The notes below the pieces were generated by a model. That model was not told where the DNA came from. It saw nothing but the letters and a program-made list of their open reading frames with translations, and searched no databases. A stretch of DNA of 64,000 nucleotides from Actinophytocola sp963826035 (lineage in GTDB: Bacteria; Actinomycetota; Actinomycetes; Mycobacteriales; Pseudonocardiaceae): positions 124,001 to 188,000 of the forward strand of contig CAWGVZ010000009.1 of the NCBI GenBank assembly GCA_963826035.1. The letters run 5' to 3'. Positions 17,651-25,975 of the stretch are shown here, piece by piece (position 1 is the first letter of the stretch; the number at the start of each line of letters is the position of its first letter). The translations under genes and the position numbers were made by a program.

Positions 17651-20600
17651 TCACGCCGGGGTCAGGGTTCGCACGCGGCCGGTCGGGTCGATCTCCAGCA
17701 CCACGTCGGCGTCGGCCGTCTCCCCGGCCCTGTGCGTGATGTGGACGATCGTGCGATCGGTGTCGCGCAGGCCCCGCAGCACGGCGCGGGCGGTCGGCTC
17801 GTCCAGGTGGGCGGTCGGCTCGTCGAGCAGCAGGACGTCCGCGTCCGCCAGCAGCGCCCTGGCCAGCGCGATCCGTTGGGCCTCGCCGCCCGAGGTGGCC
17901 GCCGCACCGCCGGCCAGAAGCGTGTCGAGCGACCAGCCGGGCAGACCGGCGCGGCGGAGCGCGTCGGCCAGCTGCTCGTCCGTCGCGTTCGGGTCGCCCA
18001 CCCGCAGGTTCTCGCGCAGCGTGGTGGACACGAGCATCGGTTCCTGTGGGCACCACGCGACCCGCTTCGGGAGGCGCGCAGTGCCCCGTTCCGGTGGGAG
18101 GAAACCCAGTAGCAGCGCGAGAAGTGTCGACTTGCCCGCACCGGACGGGCCGAGCACCGCCACGTGCGTCCCCCGCGGCACGTCGAGTGTCACGCCGCGC
18201 AGCACGGGTTCGCCGCCCGGCCAGCGAGCGTCCACGTCATGCAGGACGATGTCCGATCCCACGCGCGCCGGGGTGTCGGCCGGGCCGTCCGGGAGCTGGA
18301 GTCGGGTGCGGGCCGCGCGCAGAGCGGCGCGGTGTTGGGCGGCCTGCGGGAGCTGGGCGAGCGTCTCGGCGAGGGCCAGCGGGACCAGCGCGATCACCGG
18401 GGCCAGCAACGGATCGAGGGTTCCGGCCGTGGCCGCGAACCACGTTCCGGCGACGGCCGCCGCGCCCATGGAGAGGGTGACCACGAACCCGGCTGCACCC
18501 GCGCCGAACGCCTCGCGGCGGGCGGTGGCCGACAGGTCGGCGTCGAGGCGGGCCAGTTCGGCGCGGACGCGGCCGTGGGCTCCGAAGGCGATCAGTTCGG
18601 CGGCGGAGTCCAGCAGCGTGAACACGCCGGCCGTGAGTCGCCTGCGGTTCTCGGCGAGGGCGGCGGTCGCGTGGCGGTCGACCGCGAGCGCGACGGCCGG
18701 TGCACCCAGCCCGGCCGCCGCGACCGCGATGACGAGCGCGACCGCCGCCGATGGCAGGACCACCAGCTGAACGGCCACGGCCGCCACGCTCACCAGTGCC
18801 GCCACCGCGGGTGGCAGCAGGACTCGCGGGGTGAGGTCACGAACGGTGTCGACGTCGTGTGCCAGCCGCTGCATGCCTTCCGTCCGGGTGTGCGCCGGGC
18901 CGCGGCGCACGAGGTTCCGCCACAGCCGCACGCGCAGCTCGCCGGCCGAGCGGAAGGCGGCGTCGTGGGTGACGAGTCGCTCGGCGTAGCGCAGGCCGGC
19001 GCGCGCCAGGCCGAAGGTGCGGACGCCGACCACCGCGACGGAAAGCGTGAGGATCGGCGGTTGTTGCGCGGCCTTGGCGATGAGCCAGGCGCTGGTGGCG
19101 GTGAGGGCAATGCCGGCGATCATGGCCGCCGCGCCGAGCGCCGCACCGGCGAGCAGGCGCGGAGTCCACAGTGGAGTGATGGGCCCGGACCGCGGCGTGG
19201 TGCTGGTCGACCGGATGGGCGCGGCGGCCGGTTCGGTGTCATCGGCAGCCGTGACCCGGTGGCTGGCGAGGACGACCGCCGCACCGGCGGCGGCCGCGTC
19301 GTGGACGGCGGCCATGACGCGGGCGGCGGTCGGCGGGTCGAGGTGGGCGGTCGGCTCGTCGAGCAGCAGCAGGGACGCGCCGTGGTCGAGGCGCAGCAGC
19401 GCCCGCGCGACGGCCACCCGTTGACGCTCCCCTGTGGACAGTTCGGTCACCGGCCGGTCGAGCAGGTGCTCGGCGGCGACCCGCTTTGCCACGGCATGGA
19501 GTTCGGCGCGCGGGGTCTCTCCGGCGAGTTCCTCGGCCACCGTGCGGCCGGTGAACTTCGGGTGCTGCGGCACCCAGGCGACCGTGCGGCGCCATTGTGC
19601 GAGGTCCAGGTCGGCGAGGGCTGATGCGCCGACCTGGACCTCTCCCCCGGCCGGCTGGACGAATCCGAGCAGCACGGCGAAGGTGGTGGACTTACCACTG
19701 CCACTGGGCGAATCCAGCCGGACAATCTCACCGGGCCGGGCGGTGAAGGAAATCCCGTCGGGCGCGAACCCGCCGCGGCGACGAACCCGAAGCCCGCGGA
19801 CATGCAAGGCGCCGGCCGTGGCCACGGAAGGCTGAACCTGGTCCATTCGCTCGACCGGCGCGGTCGCAGCCGCTGACGAGGCCAAACGCCCTCGAAGCAG
19901 CCGGCGCCACCAGTCACCCGAACGAGTGGACACCGATTGAATGGACCATTCAATCGGCCGGGGGCCCCCTGATTTCAATTCTACCGGTGCGGTCTGACAT
20001 TCTTGGGCGTGCGGGAGCGCGGCGGCGTCGCTCGATTGGGTGGACTGCGATTGAATGGACCATTCAATCGGTCGAGGGGCCCCCGACTTTAATTCTACCG
20101 GCGAGGTCTGACATTTTTCGGCAGCCGACGGTGCCAGGTTCGCCACCCGGCGAGCGGCTTCCAGACCGTTCTCCGCCGCGTGGTGGGCGGCGCCCGCCGT
20201 GCGCAGCGGGAGGTAGCACTCCGGGGCGAGCACCAGGACGAACAAACCGATCGCCAGGCTCAGGTCGCCCGAGACCAGGCGTAGGCCGATCACCACGGCC
20301 ACCAGCGCGACCGACAAGGTGGCGATCAGTTCCAGGGCCAGCGCCGACGCGAACGCCAGGCGCAGGGTCCCCATGCTCGCCTCGCGATGTGCGTTCGAGC
20401 TGCGCCGAACCGACTCCGCCTGGGTGGCCGCCCTGCCGAAGGCGCTCAGCACGGGGAGCGCCCGGACCAGCTCGAGCAGGTGCCCCGCCAGCCTTTCCGT
20501 CGTGTCCGCCGCGTCCTTCACCCGGTCGCGAGTGCGGTGGCCGATCAGGATGGCGAACAGCGGAATCAGCGGAAGCGTCAGCGCGATGATCAACGCCGAC

Positions 20601-21073
20601 GGCGGGTCGGCGAACACGATCACCGCGGCCACACCGATCGGCAGGACGGCGGCGTTCACCAGGGCCGGCAGGTAGTTGGTGAAGTAGCCGTCCAGGGCAT
20701 CCAGGCCACGGGTGGCCAGCGTGGTCAGTTCGGCCGGCCCCTGTGCGACTGTCCACTCCGGACCGTTCACCAGCGCCGAGTCCAGCAGGCGCGCGCGGAG
20801 TTCCTCCTTCGCCCCAGCAGCGGCCCTCGCGGCCACCACCTGGGTCGCCCAGCCGAACGCTGCCCTGGCCAGCACGGCGCCCGCCAGCACCACCAGTCGG
20901 CCGCGCACCGGGGCACCCGTGCCGCCCACGAGGTCCGCCAGCACCGACGCCAGCATCCACGCCTGGACCACCACCGCCGCGCCGCCCGCCGCGCCCAGGA
21001 TGGCGCAGCCGGCCAGTGCCCGACGCGTTGCCGTACTGCCGCGCAACGCGCCGAGCGGGCCGGTTTGCCTCAT
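17651..21073 (-). CDS. cydDC: Fused CydDC ABC transporter for cytochrome bd assembly
   Basis: 1140 residues: CydD and CydC joined in one chain, as known in other actinobacteria. It exports thiol reductants needed to assemble cytochrome bd. Half one: six-helix membrane domain (about 15-330), ATPase with SPSGSGKSTT, LSTGERQRVAVAR and LLLLDEPTAHLD. Half two: second membrane domain from about 660, ATPase with GPSGAGKSTL, TSGGEAQRIALAR and LLLDEPTAHLD. Odd: the linker between the first membrane domain and its ATPase, normally short, carries a two-fold peptide repeat CQTSPVELKSG-PRPIEWSIQS encoded by two palindromic repeats. The start overlaps the cydB stop (ATGA). Confidence 0.95.
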   Translation of the reverse strand: MRQTGPLGALRGSTATRRALAGCAILGAAGGAAVVVQAWMLASVLADLVGGTGAPVRGRLVVLAGAVLARAAFGWATQVVAARAAAGAKEELRARLLDSALVNGPEWTVAQGPAELTTLATRGLDALDGYFTNYLPALVNAAVLPIGVAAVIVFADPPSALIIALTLPLIPLFAILIGHRTRDRVKDAADTTERLAGHLLELVRALPVLSAFGRAATQAESVRRSSNAHREASMGTLRLAFASALALELIATLSVALVAVVIGLRLVSGDLSLAIGLFVLVLAPECYLPLRTAGAAHHAAENGLEAARRVANLAPSAAEKCQTSPVELKSGAPRPIEWSIQSQSTQSSDAAALPHAQECQTAPVELKSGGPRPIEWSIQSVSTRSGDWWRRLLRGRLASSAAATAPVERMDQVQPSVATAGALHVRGLRVRRRGGFAPDGISFTARPGEIVRLDSPSGSGKSTTFAVLLGFVQPAGGEVQVGASALADLDLAQWRRTVAWVPQHPKFTGRTVAEELAGETPRAELHAVAKRVAAEHLLDRPVTELSTGERQRVAVARALLRLDHGASLLLLDEPTAHLDPPTAARVMAAVHDAAAAGAAVVLASHRVTAADDTEPAAAPIRSTSTTPRSGPITPLWTPRLLAGAALGAAAMIAGIALTATSAWLIAKAAQQPPILTLSVAVVGVRTFGLARAGLRYAERLVTHDAAFRSAGELRVRLWRNLVRRGPAHTRTEGMQRLAHDVDTVRDLTPRVLLPPAVAALVSVAAVAVQLVVLPSAAVALVIAVAAAGLGAPAVALAVDRHATAALAENRRRLTAGVFTLLDSAAELIAFGAHGRVRAELARLDADLSATARREAFGAGAAGFVVTLSMGAAAVAGTWFAATAGTLDPLLAPVIALVPLALAETLAQLPQAAQHRAALRAARTRLQLPDGPADTPARVGSDIVLHDVDARWPGGEPVLRGVTLDVPRGTHVAVLGPSGAGKSTLLALLLGFLPPERGTARLPKRVAWCPQEPMLVSTTLRENLRVGDPNATDEQLADALRRAGLPGWSLDTLLAGGAAATSGGEAQRIALARALLADADVLLLDEPTAHLDEPTARAVLRGLRDTDRTIVHITHRAGETADADVVLEIDPTGRVRTLTPA
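19933..20003 (+). repeat. Palindromic repeat, copy B1, inside cydDC
   Basis: Read on the plus strand: palindrome CCGATTGAATGG-A-CCATTCAATCGG (19933-19957), GC palindrome GGGGGCCCCC, GATTTCAATTCTACCGG and TGCGGTCTGACATTCTTGG. It lies in the cydDC coding region, in antisense orientation, and is translated in frame as CQTAPVELKSGGPRPIEW followed by SIQS. Confidence 0.9.
20048..20119 (+). repeat. Palindromic repeat, copy B2, inside cydDC
   Basis: Palindrome CGATTGAATGG-A-CCATTCAATCG (20048-20070), GC palindrome GGGGCCCC, GACTTTAATTCTACCGG and CGAGGTCTGACATTTTTCGG. Translated in frame as CQTSPVELKSGAPRPIEW followed by SIQS. Palindrome centres of B1 and B2 are 114 bases (38 codons) apart, the same spacing as in the A pair. 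Confidence 0.9.
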
Positions 21074-22071
21074 GGTGCGTGCACCTCCGGAATGTGCTGG
21101 GTGCCGATGCGCCTGCGGAACACCCAGTACGTCCAGCCCTGGTAGACCAGCACGGCCGGCGCACCGAACGCCGCCACCCACGTGATCACCTGCAGCGTGT
21201 ACGGACTCGACGCCGTGTCCGCTATGGACAGTGAGAACGCCGGATCCACGGTGGACGGCAGGACGTTCGGGTGCAGCGCACCGAACAACGTGGTCACGGC
21301 CGCCGCGATCGTCACGCCGAGCAGGGCGAACGCCTGTCCCTCACGGTGCCCGGCCAGCCGCAGCCAGGCACCCGCGGCCGCCAGCAGCGCCGCACCGAGC
21401 GCGAACCACGTCCACGCCGAGCCCTCACGCAGCTGCACCACCAGCAGCAACGCCAGCAGCGGGGCCAGCGCCACCGGGACGATGCCCAGCGCCAGCCGGC
21501 GCGCCCGCGCCCGGATCGGCCCCTCGGTCTTCAGCGCCACGAACGCGGCGCCGTGCACCAGCGCGAACCCCGCGATCGCCAGCGCGCCGAGCGCCGTTCC
21601 CCAGCCGAGCGCCGCGAACGGCGAGCCGACCCGGTCACCGCGCGCGTCGATCGGCAGGCCGAGCACGTTCCACGACAGCAGCAGGCCCACGCCGAGCGCG
21701 GCCACCGCCGAACCCGCGGTGATCACCGTGTCCCACGTGGCCCGCCAGCGCGGCGAGTCGACCTTGCCCCGGTACTCGAACGCCACGCCCCGGCCGATCA
21801 ACGCCAGCAGCACCAGCAACAACGGCAGGTAGGCCGCGCTGAACAGCCCCGCGTACCAGCCGGGGAACGCGGCGAACGTGGCGCCGGCCGCCACGATCAG
21901 CCACACCTCGTTGCCGTCCCACACCGGCCCGATGGTGTTCACCAGCACTCGCCGCGTCGGCTCGTCGCGGCCGAGCACCCGCAGCAGCATGCCGACGCCG
22001 AAGTCGAAGCCCTCCAGGAACAGGTAGCCGAGCCAGAGGCCGGCGATGATCACGAACCAAGCGAGTTCCAC
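21070..22071 (-). CDS. cydB: Cytochrome bd oxidase subunit II
   Basis: 333 residues with eight or nine transmembrane helices. The N-terminal ELAWFVIIAGLWLGYLFLEGFDFGVGML and the WDGNEVWLIVAAGATFAAFP segment are characteristic of CydB, which stabilises the haem-bearing CydA in the quinol oxidase. It starts 10 bases after the cydA stop and overlaps cydDC by four bases, so the three form one operon. Confidence 0.97.
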   Translation of the reverse strand: MELAWFVIIAGLWLGYLFLEGFDFGVGMLLRVLGRDEPTRRVLVNTIGPVWDGNEVWLIVAAGATFAAFPGWYAGLFSAAYLPLLLVLLALIGRGVAFEYRGKVDSPRWRATWDTVITAGSAVAALGVGLLLSWNVLGLPIDARGDRVGSPFAALGWGTALGALAIAGFALVHGAAFVALKTEGPIRARARRLALGIVPVALAPLLALLLVVQLREGSAWTWFALGAALLAAAGAWLRLAGHREGQAFALLGVTIAAAVTTLFGALHPNVLPSTVDPAFSLSIADTASSPYTLQVITWVAAFGAPAVLVYQGWTYWVFRRRIGTQHIPEVHAP

Positions 22072-22080
22072 GGCACCTCC

Positions 22081-23541
22081 TCAGTAGGCGAACGCCAGGA
22101 CGTCGGGCTTGTCCGACGGCGGTGGTTCCGGCATGACGGCGGCGACCCCGCCGCGCACGTATCTCCGAATCAGGAACACCTCGACCCCGGCCAGCACGCC
22201 GTAGACCAGCGTCAACGCGATCAGCGACGTGAGCACCTCGCCGACCGTCAGCCCGGAGACCGCCTGCGCGGTGAACATCCACACACCGTCCACACCGGAC
22301 GGATTCGGCGCCACCACGAACGGCTGGCGCCCCATCTCCGTGAAGATCCAGCCGAAGCTGTTGGCCAGGAACGGGGTCGCGATGCCCGCCAGCGCGAGCC
22401 GCGGGAACCAGCGCGTGGACGGCACGCGCCGCCGCGTCAGCCACCACACGACCACGCCGATCCCCGCCCCGACCGCGCCGAAGCCGATCATCAGCCGGAA
22501 GCCCCAGTACGTGACCGGCAGGTTCGGCACGTAGTCGATCGGCTGTCCAGACAGCTCCCCCAGCCGCTCGTCGACCGGGTAGAACTCGCCGTACTTCTCG
22601 CGATACTCCACGACCAGGTCGTCGATGCCGCGGACCTCCGAGTCGAAGTCCCCGTTCGCCAGGAAGGAAAGCAGCGCCGGCACGGTCACCGACTTCACGT
22701 TCTCGCAGTCCGGACTGGACACGTCGCCGATCGCGAAGATCGAGAACCCGGCCGGCTGCTCGGTGTGGCAGAGCGCCTCGGCCGACGCCATCTTCATCGG
22801 CTGCTGCTCGAACATGAGCTTCGACTGCAGGTCACCGCTGATCGCCAGCCCGCCGAACGCCACCGCCCCGACGAGCGTCCCCAGCCGCAGCGACGAGCGC
22901 CACACGTCGGAGTCCGAAGTGGACTTCCACAGGTGCCACGCCGCGATTCCCACGAGGAAGGCCCCGGCCACGGCGAACGCGCCGGCGATGGCGTGCGGGA
23001 ACGCGGCCAGCACGGTCGAGTTGCCGAGCAGCGCCCAGATCGACGTGAGCTGCGGCCGCCCGTCCACCAGTTCCACGCCGACCGGGTGCTGCATCCACGA
23101 GTTGGCCGCCAGGATGAAATACGCCGACGCGACCGTGGCCAGCGAGAACGCCCACACGCACGCCAGGTGCACGCGCTTCGGCAGCCGCTCCCACCCGAAG
23201 ATCCACAGCCCGAGGAACGTGGACTCCACGAAGAACGCGACCAGCCCCTCCATGGCCAGCGGCGCCCCGAACACGTCACCCACGAACCGCGAGTACTCGC
23301 TCCAGGCCATGCCGAACTGGAACTCCTGGACGATCCCTGTGACCACGCCCATCGCGAAGTTGATCAACAGCAGCTTGCCCCAGAACTTCGTCATCCTGAG
23401 GTAGCGCTCCTTGCCCGTCCGCACCCAGGCCGTCTGCATGCCCGCCACCAGCACCGACAGGCCGATGGTCAGCGGCACCATCAGGAAGTGGTAGACGGTC
23501 GTGATGCCGAACTGCCACCTCGCGAGATCCAGTACGTCCAC
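22081..23541 (-). CDS. cydA: Cytochrome bd oxidase subunit I
   Basis: 486 residues. Quinol-oxidising, oxygen-reducing subunit of the high-affinity terminal oxidase. The haem ligands are visible: His18 in TTVYHFLMVPLTIG, His183 in AAFPHAIAGAF and Met in FTEMGRQPF; Glu98 lies in AMEGLVAFF. The Q-loop between helices 6 and 7 is of the short type. The enzyme supports respiration at low oxygen. A DevR-like palindrome stands about 60 bases upstream of the ATG. Confidence 0.97.
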   Translation of the reverse strand: MDVLDLARWQFGITTVYHFLMVPLTIGLSVLVAGMQTAWVRTGKERYLRMTKFWGKLLLINFAMGVVTGIVQEFQFGMAWSEYSRFVGDVFGAPLAMEGLVAFFVESTFLGLWIFGWERLPKRVHLACVWAFSLATVASAYFILAANSWMQHPVGVELVDGRPQLTSIWALLGNSTVLAAFPHAIAGAFAVAGAFLVGIAAWHLWKSTSDSDVWRSSLRLGTLVGAVAFGGLAISGDLQSKLMFEQQPMKMASAEALCHTEQPAGFSIFAIGDVSSPDCENVKSVTVPALLSFLANGDFDSEVRGIDDLVVEYREKYGEFYPVDERLGELSGQPIDYVPNLPVTYWGFRLMIGFGAVGAGIGVVVWWLTRRRVPSTRWFPRLALAGIATPFLANSFGWIFTEMGRQPFVVAPNPSGVDGVWMFTAQAVSGLTVGEVLTSLIALTLVYGVLAGVEVFLIRRYVRGGVAAVMPEPPPSDKPDVLAFAY

Positions 23542-23599
23542 ATGCTCAACGTGCCGCGCCCGGACCGCCGCCGCCAGTTACGCGGGTCCTGTCCGAACG

Positions 23600-23611
23600 G
23601 GACCTAGGTCC
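23600..23611. promoter_or_regulatory. DevR-box-like palindrome upstream of cydA
   Basis: Perfect 12-bp palindrome GGACCTAGGTCC, embedded in GGGACCTAGGTCCTG, preceded by GGGTCCTGTCC. The dormancy regulator DevR/DosR binds sites of the form GGGACTTNNGTCCC. It lies 59 bases upstream of the cydA start. It equally precedes the manganese riboswitch on the other strand. Confidence 0.45.
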
Positions 23612-23632
23612 TGTTGAGTTATGCTGAGCGTG

Positions 23633-23748
23633 CCTGAGGGGAGTAGTTCCCGCGGTGAGCCTCGGCTCATCCGGCGAGAGCATCGACATACTGACTCGCT
23701 CGCGAGTCCGGTGCCTCACCCGCGCGAGCGGGCGAACGAGACCTCCGG
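23633..23748 (+). promoter_or_regulatory. yybP-ykoY manganese riboswitch
   Basis: The conserved elements of the class are present in order: the P1 strand CCTGAGG running into GGGGAGTAG, a variable hairpin, CATCGACATACTGACTC in the second conserved arm, and CGAACGAGACCTCCGG closing P1 (CCTGAGG pairs with CCTCCGG). The element is followed by a gene for a TMEM165/GDT1 exporter, a family long known to follow this riboswitch. Mn(II) binding should switch expression on. Confidence 0.85.
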
Positions 23749-23783
23749 CCGGGTTTATTCATGCCCGGTCGGAGTCATGCTGC

Positions 23784-23804
23784 CTCCGTCCGGGTTGGAC
23801 GGAG
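23784..23804 (+). promoter_or_regulatory. Hairpin hiding the ribosome site behind the Mn riboswitch
   Basis: CTCCGTCC / GGACGGAG, perfect 8-bp stem with a 5-base loop. Its right arm contains the first half of the Shine-Dalgarno sequence GGAGAGGA of the following TTG-started gene, so it can act as a translational on/off switch. It is the probable expression platform. Confidence 0.65.
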
Positions 23805-23814
23805 AGGACATTTC

Positions 23815-24414
23815 TTGAGCTCCACACTGCTGGCACTCGTCACGGCGTTCGGGCTGGTGTTCGTCGTCGAACTGCCCGACAAGACGATGGTGGCCACGCT
23901 CATCCTGACCACCCGGTACCGCGCGCTGCCGGTGTTCGTCGGCGTGAGCACGGCGTTCGCCGTCCAGTGCGTGATCGCCGCGGTGTTCGGCGGGGTGCTC
24001 ACCCTGCTACCGGACACGGTGGTCGCCGCGGTGGTCGCGGCCCTGTTCGGGTTGGGCGCGGTGCTGCTCCTGCGCGAGGGCTTCGCGAAGGACGCCGGCG
24101 AGGAGGACGAGGCCGCGAATTCCGGCCCGACGGCCGTCACGTTCGTGCGCGCGGCGCTCACGTCGTTCGGCGTGCTGTTCGCCGCCGAATGGGGCGACGC
24201 CTCCCAGTTCGCCACGGCCGCCCTGTCCGCGCGGTTCGCCGCACCGGTGTGGGTGGGACTCGGCGCGTGGCTCGCGCTCACCGCCGTGGCGGGGATCGCC
24301 GTGCTGCTCGGCGCGAAGATCCGGGACCGGATCAAGCCGCACCTGGTGCAGCGGGTGGCGGGCGTGGTGTTCGCCGGGTTCGCGCTGTTCGCACTCGGGC
24401 AGGTGATCTTCTAG
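23815..24414 (+). CDS. TMEM165/GDT1-family manganese exporter
   Basis: 199 residues from a TTG start behind GGAGAGGA. Two copies of the family signature E-x-x-D-K/S-x: ELPDKTMVATL in helix 1 and EWGDASQFAT after the loop, with three hydrophobic segments in each half. Family members (UPF0016, MneA/GDT1) export Mn(II) or exchange it for protons. The upstream Mn riboswitch fits this role. The gene ends on a CTAG shared with the TetR gene. Confidence 0.9.
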   Translation: MSSTLLALVTAFGLVFVVELPDKTMVATLILTTRYRALPVFVGVSTAFAVQCVIAAVFGGVLTLLPDTVVAAVVAALFGLGAVLLLREGFAKDAGEEDEAANSGPTAVTFVRAALTSFGVLFAAEWGDASQFATAALSARFAAPVWVGLGAWLALTAVAGIAVLLGAKIRDRIKPHLVQRVAGVVFAGFALFALGQVIF

Positions 24415-25049
24415 CCGCGTTCCCGGCGTAGCGCGGCGGCCAGGTCGCCGGTGGTCAGGAGCATGGCCACCAGGAAGTCCGCCAGGTGTTCGCGGGTGAC
24501 GTCGACCTCGCCGCGCAGCCAGCTCGAGAACACCTCCAGGGTGCCGCTGACCATGGTCAACGCGCCGAGTCCTCGATCGGGCTCCGGCGCCGCCCGGTCG
24601 CCCAGCAGCTCGGCCGACTGGTCGGCCACGATCCGGGCGACCAGCCGAATCATGTCCTGGCGGCGGCTCCGCAGCTCCTCGCGGGCGGCGAACACCAGGT
24701 GGCCCCGGCGCGGGTCGGCGACGAAGTAGTCGATCACCGCCTCCACCACCGCCCGGACCCGCACATCGAGATCCGGGCTGGAGTCCTCGATCGCACGCAG
24801 GAACACCCGGAGCCCACCCTCGGCGATGTCGTCGAAGACGGCGAGCAGCAGGGCGTCGCGGTCGGTGAAGCTCTCGTAGAAGTAGCGGTCGTTGAGCCGG
24901 GCGCGGGCGCACACGGCGCGCACGGTGACCTTGTTCCAGCCACCGTCCCAGCCACCGTCGGCCACCAGGTCGAGCGCGGCCTCCGCGAGGACGGCCCGCC
25001 GCGCGGCCCGGCGCTGCTCGCCGGACACCCCGGCGTACGTGCGGTCCAT
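24411..25049 (-). CDS. TetR-family repressor
   Basis: 212 residues. N-terminal helix-turn-helix (LVADGGWDGGWNKVTVRAVCARARLNDRYFYESFTDRDALLLAVF, read in pieces as the usual TetR pattern ending YFYESFTDRDAL). The C-terminal ligand domain shows no named family. The ATG at 25049 was chosen with AAGGTGG upstream; GTG at 25055 is possible. Divergent from the MpaB-like gene, with an inverted repeat between them that both would use. Confidence 0.9.
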   Translation of the reverse strand: MDRTYAGVSGEQRRAARRAVLAEAALDLVADGGWDGGWNKVTVRAVCARARLNDRYFYESFTDRDALLLAVFDDIAEGGLRVFLRAIEDSSPDLDVRVRAVVEAVIDYFVADPRRGHLVFAAREELRSRRQDMIRLVARIVADQSAELLGDRAAPEPDRGLGALTMVSGTLEVFSSWLRGEVDVTREHLADFLVAMLLTTGDLAAALRRERG

Positions 25050-25071
25050 TGACACACCACCTTATCGGGGT

Positions 25072-25101
25072 CCAATCTGGTGACACGCTTCACCACATTG
25101 G
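25072..25101. promoter_or_regulatory. TetR operator between divergent genes
   Basis: CCAATCTGGTGA, six bases, TCACCACATTGG: 12-bp arms with one mismatch, in the 62 bases separating the two start codons. Its right end runs into the ribosome site of the MpaB-like gene, so repression would affect both genes. Confidence 0.75.
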
Positions 25102-25111
25102 AGGGTGTGCC

Positions 25112-25975
25112 GTGCGGAAACCGATCGAGCCGGGCACCCGGCTGTGGGAGGACACCGGCCTCATCACGTTCTCGCTGACCACAGGCGCGGCGTTCGCGCT
25201 CCAGGTGATGCACCCGGCGGTCGGCGCGGTGGTCGGCGAGCACTCGGTGTTCCGCACCGACGCCATCGGGCGGGCGGCCCGCAGCATCGCGTCGGTCATG
25301 ACCTGGGTGTACGGCGGCGACGAGGCGCTGGCCGAGGGCGACCGCCTGCGTGCCATGCACGCGCCCCTGAGGACCACGGACACCGACGGCACCACGTACC
25401 ACGCACTGGCATCCGGTCCGTGGGCGTGGATCATCCTGACGGCGCCGTACGCGTACACGACCGGCGCGCGGTACTTCTCCCGCCGGCCGCTGTCCCGCGC
25501 GGACGCCGAGGCGTTCTACGCGGAGATCCGGCAGCTCATGCGCAACCTGCACGTGGCGGAGAAGGAGATCCCGCCGACCTACGACGACTACCTGGCCATG
25601 TTCGACAAGGTCCTGTCGGACACGCTGGTGGCGCACCCGACGGCGTACGAGTTCCTGCGCGCCACCCGTCGGATCCCACCGCCGCCCGCGCTGCCAGGTG
25701 CCCTCCGCCCGCTGTGGCGGGTGGCCGCGTACGGGCCTGGCCGGCTGCAGCACTTCGTCACCGTCGGCACGCTGCCCGAGCGCGCCCGAACCATCCTGGG
25801 CCTGACCTGGACGGAACGCGACGAGCGCCGGCTGCGGGCGATCGGCCGGGCCGTGGCGACGGTCATGCCGCTGCTTCCCGAGCGGCTGCGCTACTTCCCC
25901 ATCGCCTACGAGGCCCGCCGCGCCGAACGCGCCAACCGGGCGTTGCGGAAGGTGCTCGCCCGCCGGCCGCGCTAG
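25112..25975 (+). CDS. DUF2236/MpaB-like oxygenase
   Basis: 287 residues from a GTG behind TTGGAGGG. Oxygenase MpaB/MpaB'/latex-clearing-protein domain (formerly DUF2236): GTRLWEDTGLITFSLTTGAAFALQVMHPAVGAVV at the N-terminus, RTDAIGRAARSI, and THAL-like and HPTAYEFL histidine motifs in the core. Family members are haem b proteins; the substrate here is unknown. The neighbouring TetR regulator probably responds to it. Confidence 0.85.
   Translation: MRKPIEPGTRLWEDTGLITFSLTTGAAFALQVMHPAVGAVVGEHSVFRTDAIGRAARSIASVMTWVYGGDEALAEGDRLRAMHAPLRTTDTDGTTYHALASGPWAWIILTAPYAYTTGARYFSRRPLSRADAEAFYAEIRQLMRNLHVAEKEIPPTYDDYLAMFDKVLSDTLVAHPTAYEFLRATRRIPPPPALPGALRPLWRVAAYGPGRLQHFVTVGTLPERARTILGLTWTERDERRLRAIGRAVATVMPLLPERLRYFPIAYEARRAERANRALRKVLARRPR

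Noticed and set aside
23541..23632. Rex operator upstream of cydA
   Set aside because: No TTGTGAA-like dyad is present; only the GGACCTAGGTCC palindrome stands out.
24007..25086. 359-residue minus-strand frame across the GDT1 and TetR genes
   Set aside because: Its content is low-complexity Arg/Gly/Pro sequence and it is a shifted frame of the TetR gene.
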